A DNA stretch of 64,000 nucleotides from Variovorax boronicumulans (GCF_029892485.1 NZ_JARXVG010000001.1:744001-808000); one strand, 5' to 3'. Shown: positions 25,822 through 34,988, numbered from the stretch's first letter. Translations and numbers: made by a program. Notes: generated by a model from the sequence alone, not told the origin.

Positions 25822-28068
25822 TCAAGCCAGGTTGAACGGCAGTTGCCGCAGAGGCTTGCCCGTCAGCTGCGCGATGGCATTGGCGAACGCGGGCGCCAGC
25901 GGCGGCAGGCCGGGCTCCCCCATTCCCTTGGGCGCATCGGCGCTGGGCACGATATGGATGTCGAACTCCGGCACCTGGGTGATGCGGGCCACGGTGAAGT
26001 CGCCGAAATTTCCCTGCTGCACGACACCGTCCTTCAACGTGATCGCGCTGCCGGCCAGGCAGGTCGACAGCCCCATCACCGCCGCGCCCTGCACCTGCGC
26101 TTCCACGCTGCGCGGGTTGACGGCCAGGTTGCAGTGCACGCCGCTGGTCACGCGGTGCAGCACCGGCTGGCCGTCCTTGACCGAAGCTTCCACCACATAG
26201 GCCACCACCGATTCGAAGGACTCGTGCACGGCCACGCCCCAGGCACGGCCGTCCGCCAGCTTCTTCTTGCCGTAGCCGCTCTTGTCCACGGCCAGCTGCA
26301 GCGCGGCGCGATGGCGCGGATGCTTGTCGCCGAAGAGCTGCATGCGGTAGGCCACCGGGTCCTGCTTCGTGCTGCGTGCGATCTCGTCGATCAGCGTCTC
26401 CATCACGAAGGCGGTGTGGGTGGAGCCCACGCTGCGCCACCACAGCACCGGCACGTTGACCTGCGGGTGGTGCACCGTCAGGCGCATCGGGACAGGGTAC
26501 GGATCGCGCATGCCCTCCACGGCCGTGGCGTCGATGCCGTCCTTCACCATCATGCCGGCGAACACCGTGCCGGCGAGGATGGATTGGCCCACGATGACGT
26601 GGTCCCACGCGAGGATCTTGCCGCGCTCATCGAAGCCGATGCTTGCGCGGTGCAGGTGCATCGGGCGGTAGTAGCCGCCCTTGATGTCGTCTTCGCGGCT
26701 CCACAGCAGGCGCACGGGTGCATCGAGGCCGGCGGTGCGCGCGGCCTTGGCGATCTCGCAGGCCTCGACGACGAAGTCGCTGGAGCCCACGAAGCGCCGG
26801 CCGAAGCCGCCGCCCGCCATCTGCACGTTCACCTTGACCTGCTCGGGCTTGAGCTTCAGCGTGCGCGCCGCGGCCTGCCCGTCGAGGTCGGCGGACTGGG
26901 TGCCGACCCACAGCTCGGCGCCGCCATCCGACAGCTTCACGGTGCAGTTGATCGGCTCCATCGCTGCGTGCGCGAGGTACGGAAACACGAATTCGGCCTC
27001 GAGCTTGCGCGGCGCATTGGCCAGCGGCGCCATGTCGGCGTCGAACTTGCGATTGCCGGGGCGGCCGGCCAGCTCGCGGTACTGGACCAATTGCTTGTCG
27101 CTGTCCACCTTTTCCACGGCGGACGTGTTCCATTCCAGCTTCAGCGCGTCGCGGCCCAGCTTCGCCGGCCAGTAGCCATCGGCCACCACGGCCACGCCTT
27201 CGGCGCCGCGGTCCAGCGGAATGCGCAGCACGGCCTTCACGCCCTTGACGGCGCGCGCGGCGCTGTCGTCCACCGAGGTCAGGCGGGCGCCGAACACCGG
27301 CGGATGGGCCACCACCGCCGTAAGCTGGCCGGGTTGCCGCACGTCGATGCCGAAGTCCTGGCGACCGCTGCTCTTGGCGCGCGCGTCCAGGCGCGTGGTC
27401 GCGCGGCCGATGATGCGGAAGTCCTTCGGGTCTTTCAGCACCACCTTCTCGGGCACCGGCAAGGCCATGGCCGCCTCGGCCAGCTCGCCGTAGCCCGCCT
27501 TGCGCCCGCCGGGGCCGATCACCGTGCCGGCCTGCGTGCGCAGCGTGGCGACGTCGACCTTCCAGCGCGCCGCCGCGGCCGACATCAACATGGCCCGGGC
27601 GCGCGCGCCCAGTTCGCGGTACTGCGTGAAGCTGTTCTTGATCGTGTTCGAGCCGCCGGTCAGGTGGATGCCGAAGAGCGGGTCGGCATACGCGGCATCG
27701 TTGGTGCCGCTGCGGCTGCGCACCAGGGCCCAGTCGGCGTCCAGCTCCTCGGCGAGGATCATCGGCAGGCCGGTCTGCACGCCCTGGCCGAACTCGAGGC
27801 GGTTGATGGTCACCATGACTTCGCCGTTGGGCGCGATCTGCACGAAGGCCGAAGGCTGCTGCGTCGGCTTGAGGCCGCCGACGGGCGGCTTCGCACCGTC
27901 GGCCTGCGCCATGGCCAGATGAGGAAAGGCGCCGAGCACGAGCCCGCCGGCGCCGGCCATCTTGAGGAAGCTGCGGCGCGGCAGCGTGGCCGTCTCGTCG
28001 GCCGACGGTTGCGCCATCAGCCGCTGCAGCGCGCGCGGCAGGTCGTTGTAGTCGATGTTGGGCAGCAT
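25822..28068 (-). CDS. molybdopterin-binding subunit, isoquinoline 1-oxidoreductase beta-like (xanthine dehydrogenase superfamily)
   Basis: 748 residues. A twin-arginine motif RRSFLK at 31-36 followed by a hydrophobic stretch suggests Tat export. MoCo-site segments include MAGGGFGRRFVGSSDF, HESFESVVAYVVEA and, near the C-terminus, GMGEPGLPPLAP with the likely catalytic Glu718. Enzymes of this type hydroxylate N-heterocycles or oxidise aldehydes, passing electrons through the [2Fe-2S] subunit to cytochrome c. It forms an operon with the two genes transcribed before it. Confidence 0.9.
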   Translation of the reverse strand: MLPNIDYNDLPRALQRLMAQPSADETATLPRRSFLKMAGAGGLVLGAFPHLAMAQADGAKPPVGGLKPTQQPSAFVQIAPNGEVMVTINRLEFGQGVQTGLPMILAEELDADWALVRSRSGTNDAAYADPLFGIHLTGGSNTIKNSFTQYRELGARARAMLMSAAAARWKVDVATLRTQAGTVIGPGGRKAGYGELAEAAMALPVPEKVVLKDPKDFRIIGRATTRLDARAKSSGRQDFGIDVRQPGQLTAVVAHPPVFGARLTSVDDSAARAVKGVKAVLRIPLDRGAEGVAVVADGYWPAKLGRDALKLEWNTSAVEKVDSDKQLVQYRELAGRPGNRKFDADMAPLANAPRKLEAEFVFPYLAHAAMEPINCTVKLSDGGAELWVGTQSADLDGQAAARTLKLKPEQVKVNVQMAGGGFGRRFVGSSDFVVEACEIAKAARTAGLDAPVRLLWSREDDIKGGYYRPMHLHRASIGFDERGKILAWDHVIVGQSILAGTVFAGMMVKDGIDATAVEGMRDPYPVPMRLTVHHPQVNVPVLWWRSVGSTHTAFVMETLIDEIARSTKQDPVAYRMQLFGDKHPRHRAALQLAVDKSGYGKKKLADGRAWGVAVHESFESVVAYVVEASVKDGQPVLHRVTSGVHCNLAVNPRSVEAQVQGAAVMGLSTCLAGSAITLKDGVVQQGNFGDFTVARITQVPEFDIHIVPSADAPKGMGEPGLPPLAPAFANAIAQLTGKPLRQLPFNLA

Positions 28069-28080
28069 GGTGGCGGCTCC

Positions 28081-28554
28081 TTAGGCGAGGTTGCGGGCCG
28101 CATCGGCCACGGCGGCGCGAATGCGCACATAGGTGCCGCAGCGGCAGATGTTGCCGGCCATGGCCGAATCGATCTCGTCCACGGTGGGCTGCTTGCCCGC
28201 GGGCAGCGACTTCAGGAACGCGGTCGCACTCATGATCTGCCCGCTCTGGCAGTAGCCGCACTGCGCCACGTCGTGCTTGACCCATGCGGCGTGCACGGAT
28301 GCGCCGACGCGGTCGCTGCCGTCCGTGGTGGCTTCGATGGTGGTGATCTTCTTGCCTTCTGCGGCAGAGATGGGCGTGATGCAGGAGCGGATCGCCTGCC
28401 CGTCCAGGTGCACCGTGCAGGCACCGCACAGCGCGGCGCCGCAGCCGAACTTGGTGCCGGTCATGCCCAGCGTGTCGCGCAGGGCCCAGAGGATGGGGGT
28501 GCCGGGATCGGCATCGACCGTGTGTTCGCGGCCATTGACGTGGAGTGCACTCAT
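28081..28554 (-). CDS. [2Fe-2S] subunit, isoquinoline 1-oxidoreductase alpha-like
   Basis: 157 residues. The plant-type ferredoxin cluster is bound by Cys38, Cys43, Cys46 and Cys58 (FGCGAALCGACTVHLDG...SC). The second cluster is bound by Cys99, Cys102, Cys137 and Cys139 (QCGYCQSGQIM, GNICRCGTY). It carries electrons from the Mo site to the cytochrome. The ATG giving MSALHVNGREH is preferred over the longer open frame. Ends 12 bases before the large subunit start. Confidence 0.93.
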   Translation of the reverse strand: MSALHVNGREHTVDADPGTPILWALRDTLGMTGTKFGCGAALCGACTVHLDGQAIRSCITPISAAEGKKITTIEATTDGSDRVGASVHAAWVKHDVAQCGYCQSGQIMSATAFLKSLPAGKQPTVDEIDSAMAGNICRCGTYVRIRAAVADAARNLA

Positions 28555-28591
28555 GTTCTTTTTCTCCGTGGGTGGGTTGGGTGGAATCTGT

Positions 28592-28933
28592 TTACTTGGC
28601 GCCGTCGAGCAGCCATTGCGCGAGCGCCTGCAGGTCCGCATCGGGAACCTGGGCCTGCGGCGGCATCGGCATCGCGCCCCACTTGCCCGAACTGCCGGCC
28701 TTGATGCTGGCGGCCAGTTGCGCGGCCGTGCCCTTGCCGTCGCCGTATTTCGCGCCAATGTCCTTCCAGGACGGGCCCACCACCTTGGCGGCGGGCTGGT
28801 GGCAGGCAACGCACGAATACTTCTGCGCCAGCGCCAGGCTGGCGGCGGCGTGCTGCGGCCACACGGCGCCTGCGGCCAGGCCCAGGACCATCGCGAGGGA
28901 GGCGGTGATGGAGGCGGTCTTCTCTGTTTTCAT
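28592..28933 (-). CDS. small class I cytochrome c, probable electron acceptor of the Mo enzyme
   Basis: 113 residues with an N-terminal signal peptide, one haem-binding CVACH (Cys41, Cys44, His45) and likely Met ligand in WGAMPMPPQAQVPD. Resembles cytochrome c-551/c5-like proteins. First gene of the leftward operon with the [2Fe-2S] and molybdopterin subunits, which suits delivery of electrons to the respiratory chain in the periplasm. Start chosen at MKTEKTAS, where the signal peptide begins. Confidence 0.9.
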   Translation of the reverse strand: MKTEKTASITASLAMVLGLAAGAVWPQHAAASLALAQKYSCVACHQPAAKVVGPSWKDIGAKYGDGKGTAAQLAASIKAGSSGKWGAMPMPPQAQVPDADLQALAQWLLDGAK

Positions 28934-29239
28934 CGTGGGATCGTGGGAAAAATGATTTGTCGGATTCAACGGATGGCCCTCGGCGCATGACAGCACGTGC
29001 TGGCCGGCACATCGCCGGCCAGTGTCGGACGAAGGCCCGTCCGCCGTTTGCCTGATTCGCGCGCGTTCTTGCCTGAAACTCCGAGACTGCGCCGGAAACG
29101 CGCGGCGAACGACGTGCGCGAGCTGGACTTTTTCATTCGCGTCATTCGAAAGGTTTCACCTCAGATGGAAGCGGCACCGCCGGCCTGAGCCGCCCCGGCC
29201 TGCGGACCGGCATGCGCCATTTGCTACCCTCGGCGCATC
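28934..29239. other. intergenic stretch between the cytochrome c gene and miaA
   Basis: No convincing gene. It holds a perfect palindrome CAGCACGTGCTG (28991-29002) directly followed by a hairpin TGGCCGGC-ACATC-GCCGGCCA (29001-29021). The rest is GC-rich with one more A/T-rich patch (TGGACTTTTTCATTCG) closer to miaA that may belong to its promoter. The palindrome is placed to act on the leftward oxidoreductase operon. Confidence 0.4.
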
Positions 29240-30253
29240 ATGTTTCCCCGCACCGCACCGGCCGCCGAGGCCGCTCTCCCGGCCGCGCCCGCCGCTGCGC
29301 CGCGATACGTCGCGCTCGCCGGCCCCACTGCATCGGGCAAGACGGCCGCCGCACTGGCCCTTGCGCGGCTGCAGCCGGTCGAGATCGTCTCGGTCGATTC
29401 AGCGCTCGTCTATCGCGACATGGACATCGGCACCGCCAAGCCCACGGCGGCCGAACAAGCGGCCGTTCCCCATCATCTGATCGACATCCTCGACCCTCGC
29501 GAGAGCTACAGCGCCGCCGCCTTCGTAGCCGATGCGACGCGGCTCATCGACGAGATCAGCGCGCGCGGCGCATTGCCGCTGCTGGTGGGCGGCACGATGC
29601 TGTACTTCAAGGCGCTGTTCGACGGCATCGATGCAATGCCCGCAGCCGATGCCGCGGTGCGCGCGCGCATCGATGCGCAAGCCGCCGAGTTGGGCTGGCC
29701 CGCGATGCATGCGCGGCTCGCCGAAGTGGACCCCGTCACGGCCGCGCGCCTCGCGCCACAAGACAGCCAGCGCATCCAGCGCGCACTCGAGGTGTGGGAG
29801 AGCAGCGGCCAGCCGCTGTCGAGCTTTCACGCCAGCGACAACAAGACCGCGAAGGCCGTGGAAGGCGGCGTGCTCTTCTCGCTCGAACCCACCGACCGCG
29901 CTTGGCTGCATGCGCGCATCGCCGATCGCTTCGACGCGATGCTCGCCGCCGGTTTCCTCGATGAAGTACGGGCGTTGCGCGCGCGCGGCGACCTCTCGAC
30001 CGACCTGCCCTCGATGCGCTGCGTCGGCTACCGGCAGGCGTGGGAAATGCTCGATGCCTGCGGCACCTCCGCGCCCGATGCCAGGGCCATGGGTGACCTG
30101 CGCGAGCGCGGCATCGCCGCCACGCGCCAACTCGCCAAGCGGCAGATCACCTGGCTGCGCAGCATGCCGCAGCGCATCGTGATCGCCTGCGATGCGCCCG
30201 ATGCGGTGCAAACCGCCGTCCAACTGATTTCAAAGACCACCCGACCCGAATGA
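29240..30253 (+). CDS. miaA: tRNA dimethylallyltransferase
   Basis: 337 residues. Adds a dimethylallyl group to A37 of tRNAs reading UNN codons. P-loop GPTASGKT (28-35), then [29 protein letters not shown], and a late [14 protein letters not shown] stretch. An Ala/Pro-rich extension of about 20 residues precedes the core. The four-base overlap ATGA with the next gene couples it to the ABC ATPase. Confidence 0.95.
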   Translation: MFPRTAPAAEAALPAAPAAAPRYVALAGPTASGKTAAALALARLQPVEIVSVDSALVYRDMDIGTAKPTAAEQAAVPHHLIDILDPRESYSAAAFVADATRLIDEISARGALPLLVGGTMLYFKALFDGIDAMPAADAAVRARIDAQAAELGWPAMHARLAEVDPVTAARLAPQDSQRIQRALEVWESSGQPLSSFHASDNKTAKAVEGGVLFSLEPTDRAWLHARIADRFDAMLAAGFLDEVRALRARGDLSTDLPSMRCVGYRQAWEMLDACGTSAPDARAMGDLRERGIAATRQLAKRQITWLRSMPQRIVIACDAPDAVQTAVQLISKTTRPE

Positions 30254-30900
30254 CGCTGCGCATTTCCAACCTCGGCAAGCACTACGGCGAAGCACCGGTC
30301 TTCGAGAACGTGACGCTGGACGTCCAATCCGGCGAGTTCGTCGCGATCGTGGGCGAATCGGGCGTGGGCAAGTCGACGCTGCTCAACTGCATGGCAGGCC
30401 TGGACAGCTGGGACCAGGGCACGGTGACGCACGACGGCACCGACATCGGCGCGCTCGACGGCGAAGCCTGCGCCCTCTGGCGCCGCAAGCACGTCGGCTT
30501 CGTGTTCCAGGCCTTCCATGTGCTGCCGCACCTGGACGTGGCGCAGAACGTGTCGCTGCCGCTCATGTTGCTGGGCCAGAAGAAAGACGACGGCCGCGTC
30601 GCGCACATGCTCGATGCGGTCGGCCTGCCCGGCATGGGTGCGCGGCTGCCGCAGACGCTCTCGGGCGGCCAGCTTCAGCGCGTGGCGATCGCGCGTGCGC
30701 TCGTGCACCGGCCCGCCCTGCTGCTCGCCGACGAGCCCACGGGCAACCTCGACCCGACCACCGCGGCGAAGGTGATGGAACTGCTGATCGGCCAGACGCG
30801 CGAGCACGGCGCCTCGCTCGTGCTGGTGACGCACTCCGAGAGCGCGGCGGCACGTGCGGACCGCCTGCTGCACCTGACGGCAGCAGGCATCCGCGCCTGA
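30250..30900 (+). CDS. ABC transporter ATP-binding protein (LolD/YbbA type)
   Basis: 216 residues. Walker [11 protein letters not shown]-loop [10 protein letters not shown], signature [16 protein letters not shown] and Walker [13 protein letters not shown], as in ATPases of the MacB/LolD/YbbA group. It overlaps miaA by four bases. No membrane partner is adjacent; the FtsX-type permease about 7.4 kb downstream on the same strand is the likely partner. Probable role: lipoprotein, lipid or antimicrobial export at the envelope. Confidence 0.9.
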   Translation: MTLRISNLGKHYGEAPVFENVTLDVQSGEFVAIVGESGVGKSTLLNCMAGLDSWDQGTVTHDGTDIGALDGEACALWRRKHVGFVFQAFHVLPHLDVAQNVSLPLMLLGQKKDDGRVAHMLDAVGLPGMGARLPQTLSGGQLQRVAIARALVHRPALLLADEPTGNLDPTTAAKVMELLIGQTREHGASLVLVTHSESAAARADRLLHLTAAGIRA

Positions 30901-30906
30901 AGAGAT

Positions 30907-31863
30907 TTACGCGAGCAGCGCCGCGTAGCGCGACAGGTCGACGTTGCCGCCGCTGATCACGATGCCCACGCGCTTGCCAGCGATGGCCTGTCCCGCAGCA
31001 ATGGCGCCTGCGAACGCAAGGCACCCCGTCGGCTCCACCACCATCTTCATGCGCTCGGCAAAGAAGCGCATCGCCTCGACGAGCTGATCGTCGGTCACGG
31101 TGAAGATGTCGTCCACATCGCGCCGGATGATGCCGAAGGTGTACTCACCCAGATGCTGCGTTTGCGCGCCATCGGCGATGGTCTTGGGCGTTTCGATGTG
31201 CACGATCTTTCCGCTGCGGAAAGACTGCTGCCCGTCGTTGCCCGCCTCGGGTTCCACGCCGTAGACCTTGCAATCGGGCGACAGCGCACGCGCCGAGAGC
31301 GCCGAGCCCGACAGCAACCCGCCGCCGCCCAGGCACACGAACAGGTGGTCGAGCGGGCCGGTCTCCTCGATCAATTCCTTCACCGCCGTGCCCTGGCCCG
31401 ACAGCACATCGGGATGGTCGTAGGGCGGAATCATCGTCATGCCGCGTTCCTGCGCCAGTTGCCTGGTGACCGCTTCGCGGTCTTCGGTGAAGCGGTCGTA
31501 CAGGACGACTTCGGCGCCGTAGCCCTTGGTGGCCGCGACCTTGGCGGCCGGCGCGTCCTTGGGCATGACGATCACGGCGGGCATCGACAGGAGCCGCGCC
31601 GAGAGCGCAATCGCCTGTGCGTGGTTGCCCGACGAGAAAGCGATCACGCCGCCCTTGCGCTGCGCGGCATCGAACCTGGAAAGCGCGTTGAACGCGCCGC
31701 GGAACTTGAATGCGCCCATGCGCTGGAAGTTCTCGCACTTGAAGAAGAACTGCGCGCCCCAGCGTTCGTTCGCAGTGGTCGATTGCAGCACCGGCGTGCG
31801 GTGGGCATGGCCTTCGAGCCGCGCGGCCGCGGCGGTGACGTCGTCGTAGGTAGGGAGTTGCAT
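30907..31863 (-). CDS. PLP-dependent threonine dehydratase-like ammonia-lyase (possibly threo-3-hydroxyaspartate type)
   Basis: 318 residues of fold-type II. PLP Lys53 is in GAFKFRGAFNAL and the phosphate loop is GGGGLLSGSAL (about 179-189). Lacks the C-terminal ACT domain of biosynthetic IlvA. Overall it resembles proteins annotated as threo-3-hydroxy-L-aspartate ammonia-lyase or catabolic serine/threonine dehydratase. It is divergent from the GntR-dioxygenase-dehydrogenase unit, suggesting that a hydroxylated amino acid is its substrate. Substrate specificity is inference. Confidence 0.85.
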   Translation of the reverse strand: MQLPTYDDVTAAAARLEGHAHRTPVLQSTTANERWGAQFFFKCENFQRMGAFKFRGAFNALSRFDAAQRKGGVIAFSSGNHAQAIALSARLLSMPAVIVMPKDAPAAKVAATKGYGAEVVLYDRFTEDREAVTRQLAQERGMTMIPPYDHPDVLSGQGTAVKELIEETGPLDHLFVCLGGGGLLSGSALSARALSPDCKVYGVEPEAGNDGQQSFRSGKIVHIETPKTIADGAQTQHLGEYTFGIIRRDVDDIFTVTDDQLVEAMRFFAERMKMVVEPTGCLAFAGAIAAGQAIAGKRVGIVISGGNVDLSRYAALLA

Positions 31864-31945
31864 GGGTCGAGCTTAGCGGGGGCTTACGTTCTTTTGCAGC
31901 CCTCATGGGTAAAAACCCGGTAGGTGCGGCGGCGCCGAAATCCGT

Positions 31946-31961
31946 ACTCTGTATACAGAGT
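31946..31961. promoter_or_regulatory. perfect 16-bp palindrome, candidate GntR operator
   Basis: ACTCTGTATACAGAGT is identical to its reverse complement and lies 18 bases before the gntR ATG, between the divergent dehydratase and gntR genes. The core GTATAC is common in operators of FadR-type (FCD) GntR regulators, matching the neighbouring gene. Autoregulation and control of both arms are likely. Confidence 0.7.
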
Positions 31962-31978
31962 TCAGAAGAAAGCCGCCC

Positions 31979-32680
31979 ATGCCCGCCCAGCTCGTCAGCA
32001 TCGAAATTGCCCCTGACCTCGTAGACCAGGTCTACCGCGCCCTGCTGGGCGCCATCAGCAGCGGCTCGCTGGCGCCGGGCGAGCGCATCACGCAGGAAGA
32101 CATCGCGCAGCGCCTCTCGGTGTCGCGCCAGCCCGTTCTGCAGGCGCTGCGCCTGCTCAAGAAAGACGGCTTCGTGCACGACGCGCCTGGCCGCGGCGTG
32201 CTGGTGGCGCCGCTCGATGCCGACGCCATGCAGAGGATCTACCAGGTGCGCGGCGCGCTCGACGTGCTGGCCGCGCGGCTCGCGGCACAGAAGCGCTTTC
32301 GCATCGACCCCAAGCTCATCGAGCGCGGGCGGCGTGCCGCGCGCGGGCGCAATGTCGAAGCCATGATCGATGCCGACGTGGCCTTTCACCGCGCGATCTA
32401 CGACGCCTCGGGCAACCCGCTGATCGGCCAGAGCGCCGACCCGCACTGGCGCCACCTGCGCCGCGCGATGGGTGCGGTGCTGCAGGCCGAGCCCCAGCGC
32501 GAATCGCTGTGGGACGAGCACGAAGCCATCGCCAACGCCATCGCCGCAGGCAACGCAGACCGCGCCGCGCGCCTGAGCGAAGAGCACGTCGCGCAGGCCA
32601 GCGAGGCATTGGCCCGGCGGCTGGCCGAGCAGCAGGCCCGCAACGCACCCACGCCCACCCACAAAGGAGACAAGGCATGA
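31979..32680 (+). CDS. GntR-family transcriptional regulator, FadR/FCD subfamily
   Basis: 233 residues. The winged helix-turn-helix spans about residues 12-75 (LAPGERITQEDIAQRLSVSR, QPVLQALRLLKKDGFV). An FCD ligand domain follows, with metal-ligand-type segments DADVAFHRAIYDASGN and HEAIANAIAAGN. A perfect palindrome lies directly upstream. Its stop overlaps the ATG of the dioxygenase gene (ATGA), so the regulator leads the operon it probably controls. Confidence 0.92.
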   Translation: MPAQLVSIEIAPDLVDQVYRALLGAISSGSLAPGERITQEDIAQRLSVSRQPVLQALRLLKKDGFVHDAPGRGVLVAPLDADAMQRIYQVRGALDVLAARLAAQKRFRIDPKLIERGRRAARGRNVEAMIDADVAFHRAIYDASGNPLIGQSADPHWRHLRRAMGAVLQAEPQRESLWDEHEAIANAIAAGNADRAARLSEEHVAQASEALARRLAEQQARNAPTPTHKGDKA

Positions 32681-33552
32681 AGTTGACCCCCGAGCAACGC
32701 GCGCAGTTCGAGCGCGACGGCTACCTGTTCTTCCCCGGCCATTTCTCGCCCGAGGAGACGAAGACGCTGACCGATGCGGTACCCGATCTCTACAGCAAGC
32801 GCGAGGCTTTCAACGTGCGCGAGAAAGGCTCCGACGCCGTGCGCACGAACTTCGCCGCGCACCTGATCAGCGAGCCCTTCGCCCGTCTCGCACGCCATCC
32901 GCGCATGGTCGGCCCGGTGATGGACCTCTTCGAGGAAGAGGTCTACATGCACCAGTTCAAGATCAATGGAAAGATGGCCTTCGAGGGCCAGGTGTGGCAG
33001 TGGCACCAGGACTACGGCACCTGGCTCAACGACGACCTGATGCCCACCGAGCGCGCGATGAACGTGGCGATTTTTCTGGACGACGTGAACGAACACAACG
33101 GCCCGCTGATGTTCATTCCGGGCAGCCACCGCAAGGGCGTGGTGGATGCGAAGCATGACCTCACGACGACCAGCTACCCGCTCTGGACCGTCGACAACGA
33201 CCTGATCGCACAACTCGTCGACCGCGCGGGCGGCAAGCACGGCGGCATCGTCTCGCCCAAGGGCCCGGCCGGCTCGATGATCCTGTTTCACAGCTGCCTC
33301 GTGCACGCCTCGGGCAGCAACCTCTCGCCGTTCAACCGCGTGGCGGTGTACCTGAGCCTGTGCGCTGTCAGCAACCACATCCGCCGCCACAAGCGGCCCG
33401 AGTACATCGCGCACCGGGACTTCACGCCCATCGAGATGCTGCCCGACGACTGCCTGCTGAAGCCCTACCCGGTCGACGTGCCGTGGAAGAACGGCCTGCC
33501 CGAGAGCGCCCTGCAGACCTCGCTCGAAGTGCGCGACACCGCGGAGGCCTGA
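32677..33552 (+). CDS. phytanoyl-CoA dioxygenase family Fe(II)/2-oxoglutarate hydroxylase, EctD-like
   Basis: 291 residues. The iron site is His110 and Asp112 in QWHQDYGTWLNDD, with the distal His in LVHASGSNLSPFNR (His210) and Arg221 for 2-oxoglutarate. The stretches HQFKINGKMAFEGQVWQWH and MFIPGSHRKG resemble ectoine hydroxylase EctD and amino-acid hydroxylases of the PhyH family. Probably hydroxylates a small polar compound. AAAGGAGAC precedes the ATG. It lies between gntR and the SAF-domain dehydrogenase with overlap or a few bases spacing. Confidence 0.88.
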   Translation: MKLTPEQRAQFERDGYLFFPGHFSPEETKTLTDAVPDLYSKREAFNVREKGSDAVRTNFAAHLISEPFARLARHPRMVGPVMDLFEEEVYMHQFKINGKMAFEGQVWQWHQDYGTWLNDDLMPTERAMNVAIFLDDVNEHNGPLMFIPGSHRKGVVDAKHDLTTTSYPLWTVDNDLIAQLVDRAGGKHGGIVSPKGPAGSMILFHSCLVHASGSNLSPFNRVAVYLSLCAVSNHIRRHKRPEYIAHRDFTPIEMLPDDCLLKPYPVDVPWKNGLPESALQTSLEVRDTAEA

Positions 33553-33556
33553 TCCC

Positions 33557-34927
33557 ATGAGCCTCTACACCCGCCTGCAGCAGCGCGCCGCCGAAGGCCG
33601 CCCCATCCGCATCGGCCTGATCGGCGCCGGCAAGTTCGGCTCGATGTACCTTGCGCAGATTCCGCGCACGCCCGGCGTGCAGCTGGTCGCGATTGCCGAC
33701 CTCTCGCCCGATGCGGCGCGCGTCAACCTCGAACGCGTGGGCTGGGCGCCGGGCCGCGCCGCCGCAGGTTCGGTGCAGGAGGCCATCAAGACCGGCACCA
33801 CCTGGATCACCGACGACTGGCAGGCGGTGACGCGCGAACCCTCCATCGACATCGTGGTCGAGTGCACCGGCAACCCGGTCGCGGCCGTGGACCATTGCCT
33901 CGATGCCTTCGCGCACGGCAAGCACGTGGTCAACGTGACGGTGGAGGCCGATGCCTTCTGCGGCCCGCTGCTCGCGCACAGGGCGCAGCAGGCCGGTGTG
34001 ATCTATTCGCTGGCCTTCGGCGACCAGCCAGCGCTGATCTGCGACCTCGTGGACTGGGCGCGCACATGCGGCTTTCCGGTGGTGGCGGCCGGGCGTGGCC
34101 ACAAGTGGCTGCCGCACTTCACCGAATCGACGCCCGAGACGGTGTGGGCCAATTACGGCCTCACGCCCGAGCAGGCGCTGCGCGGCGGACTCAACCCAAA
34201 GATGTTCAACAGCTTTCTCGATGGCTCCAAGCCGTCGATCGAAAGCTCGGCGGTGGCCAACGCCACGGGGCTCACCGTGCCGTCGGACGGCCTGCTCTAC
34301 CCGCCCGCGAGCGTGGAAGACATTCCCTTCGTCACCCGCCCGCGCAGCGAAGGCGGCGTGCTGGAGCGCAAGGGCATGGTCGAGGTGGTCTCCTCGCTGG
34401 AAGCCGACGGACGCAAGATTCCGTACGACATCCGCATGGGCGTGTGGGTCACGGTCGAGGCCGAGACCGACTACATCAAGAACTGCTTCGAGGAATACAA
34501 CGCGCATACCGACCCGAGCGGGCGCTACTTCACGCTCTACAAGCGCTGGCACCTCATCGGGCTGGAAGTCGGCATGTCGGTCGCGAGCGTCGCGCTGCGC
34601 GGCGAAGCGACGGGCGTGGCCACCTGCTGGAACGCCGACGTGGTCGCCACCGCCAAGCGCGACCTTGCCGCGGGCGAGATGCTCGACGGCGAAGGCGGCT
34701 ACACCGTGTGGGGCAAGCTGCTGCCGGCCGAGCGCTCGCTGCGCCTGGGCGGCCTGCCGCTGGGTCTGGCGCACAACGTGAAGCTGATCCGCCCCGTGAA
34801 GAAGGGCCAGAGCCTCGGCTGGGCCGACGTGGCGATCGACACCTCGACCGCCGCTTACCGGCTGCGCAGCGAGATGGAAACGATGTTCGCATCGTCCATC
34901 CGGCTTGAAGAGCCCAAGGCAGCCTAA
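33557..34927 (+). CDS. NAD(P)-binding homoserine dehydrogenase-like protein with C-terminal SAF domain
   Basis: 456 residues. The Rossmann domain starts IRIGLIGAGKFGSMYLAQ, then CTGNPVAA and a GKHVVNVTVEADAF segment like homoserine dehydrogenases. The C-terminal third contains a SAF-type domain (AKRDLAAGEMLDGEGGYTVW, RPVKKGQSLGWADV), as in altronate dehydratase and antifreeze-like proteins. A function for this architecture is not known to me. It is the last gene of the gntR operon, starting 4 bases after the dioxygenase stop. Confidence 0.85.
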   Translation: MSLYTRLQQRAAEGRPIRIGLIGAGKFGSMYLAQIPRTPGVQLVAIADLSPDAARVNLERVGWAPGRAAAGSVQEAIKTGTTWITDDWQAVTREPSIDIVVECTGNPVAAVDHCLDAFAHGKHVVNVTVEADAFCGPLLAHRAQQAGVIYSLAFGDQPALICDLVDWARTCGFPVVAAGRGHKWLPHFTESTPETVWANYGLTPEQALRGGLNPKMFNSFLDGSKPSIESSAVANATGLTVPSDGLLYPPASVEDIPFVTRPRSEGGVLERKGMVEVVSSLEADGRKIPYDIRMGVWVTVEAETDYIKNCFEEYNAHTDPSGRYFTLYKRWHLIGLEVGMSVASVALRGEATGVATCWNADVVATAKRDLAAGEMLDGEGGYTVWGKLLPAERSLRLGGLPLGLAHNVKLIRPVKKGQSLGWADVAIDTSTAAYRLRSEMETMFASSIRLEEPKAA

Positions 34928-34988
34928 CTAAAGGAGTAGGTAGCGCAACCATTGCGCCAAACGTCTTTCGCGTAAAAAATAATCTGCA

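Noticed and set aside
25843..28704. Open frame of over 900 codons on + opposite the molybdenum enzyme genes
   Set aside because: Low-complexity Arg/His/Gly-rich translation, no ribosome binding site, and the opposite strand carries clear cofactor motifs.
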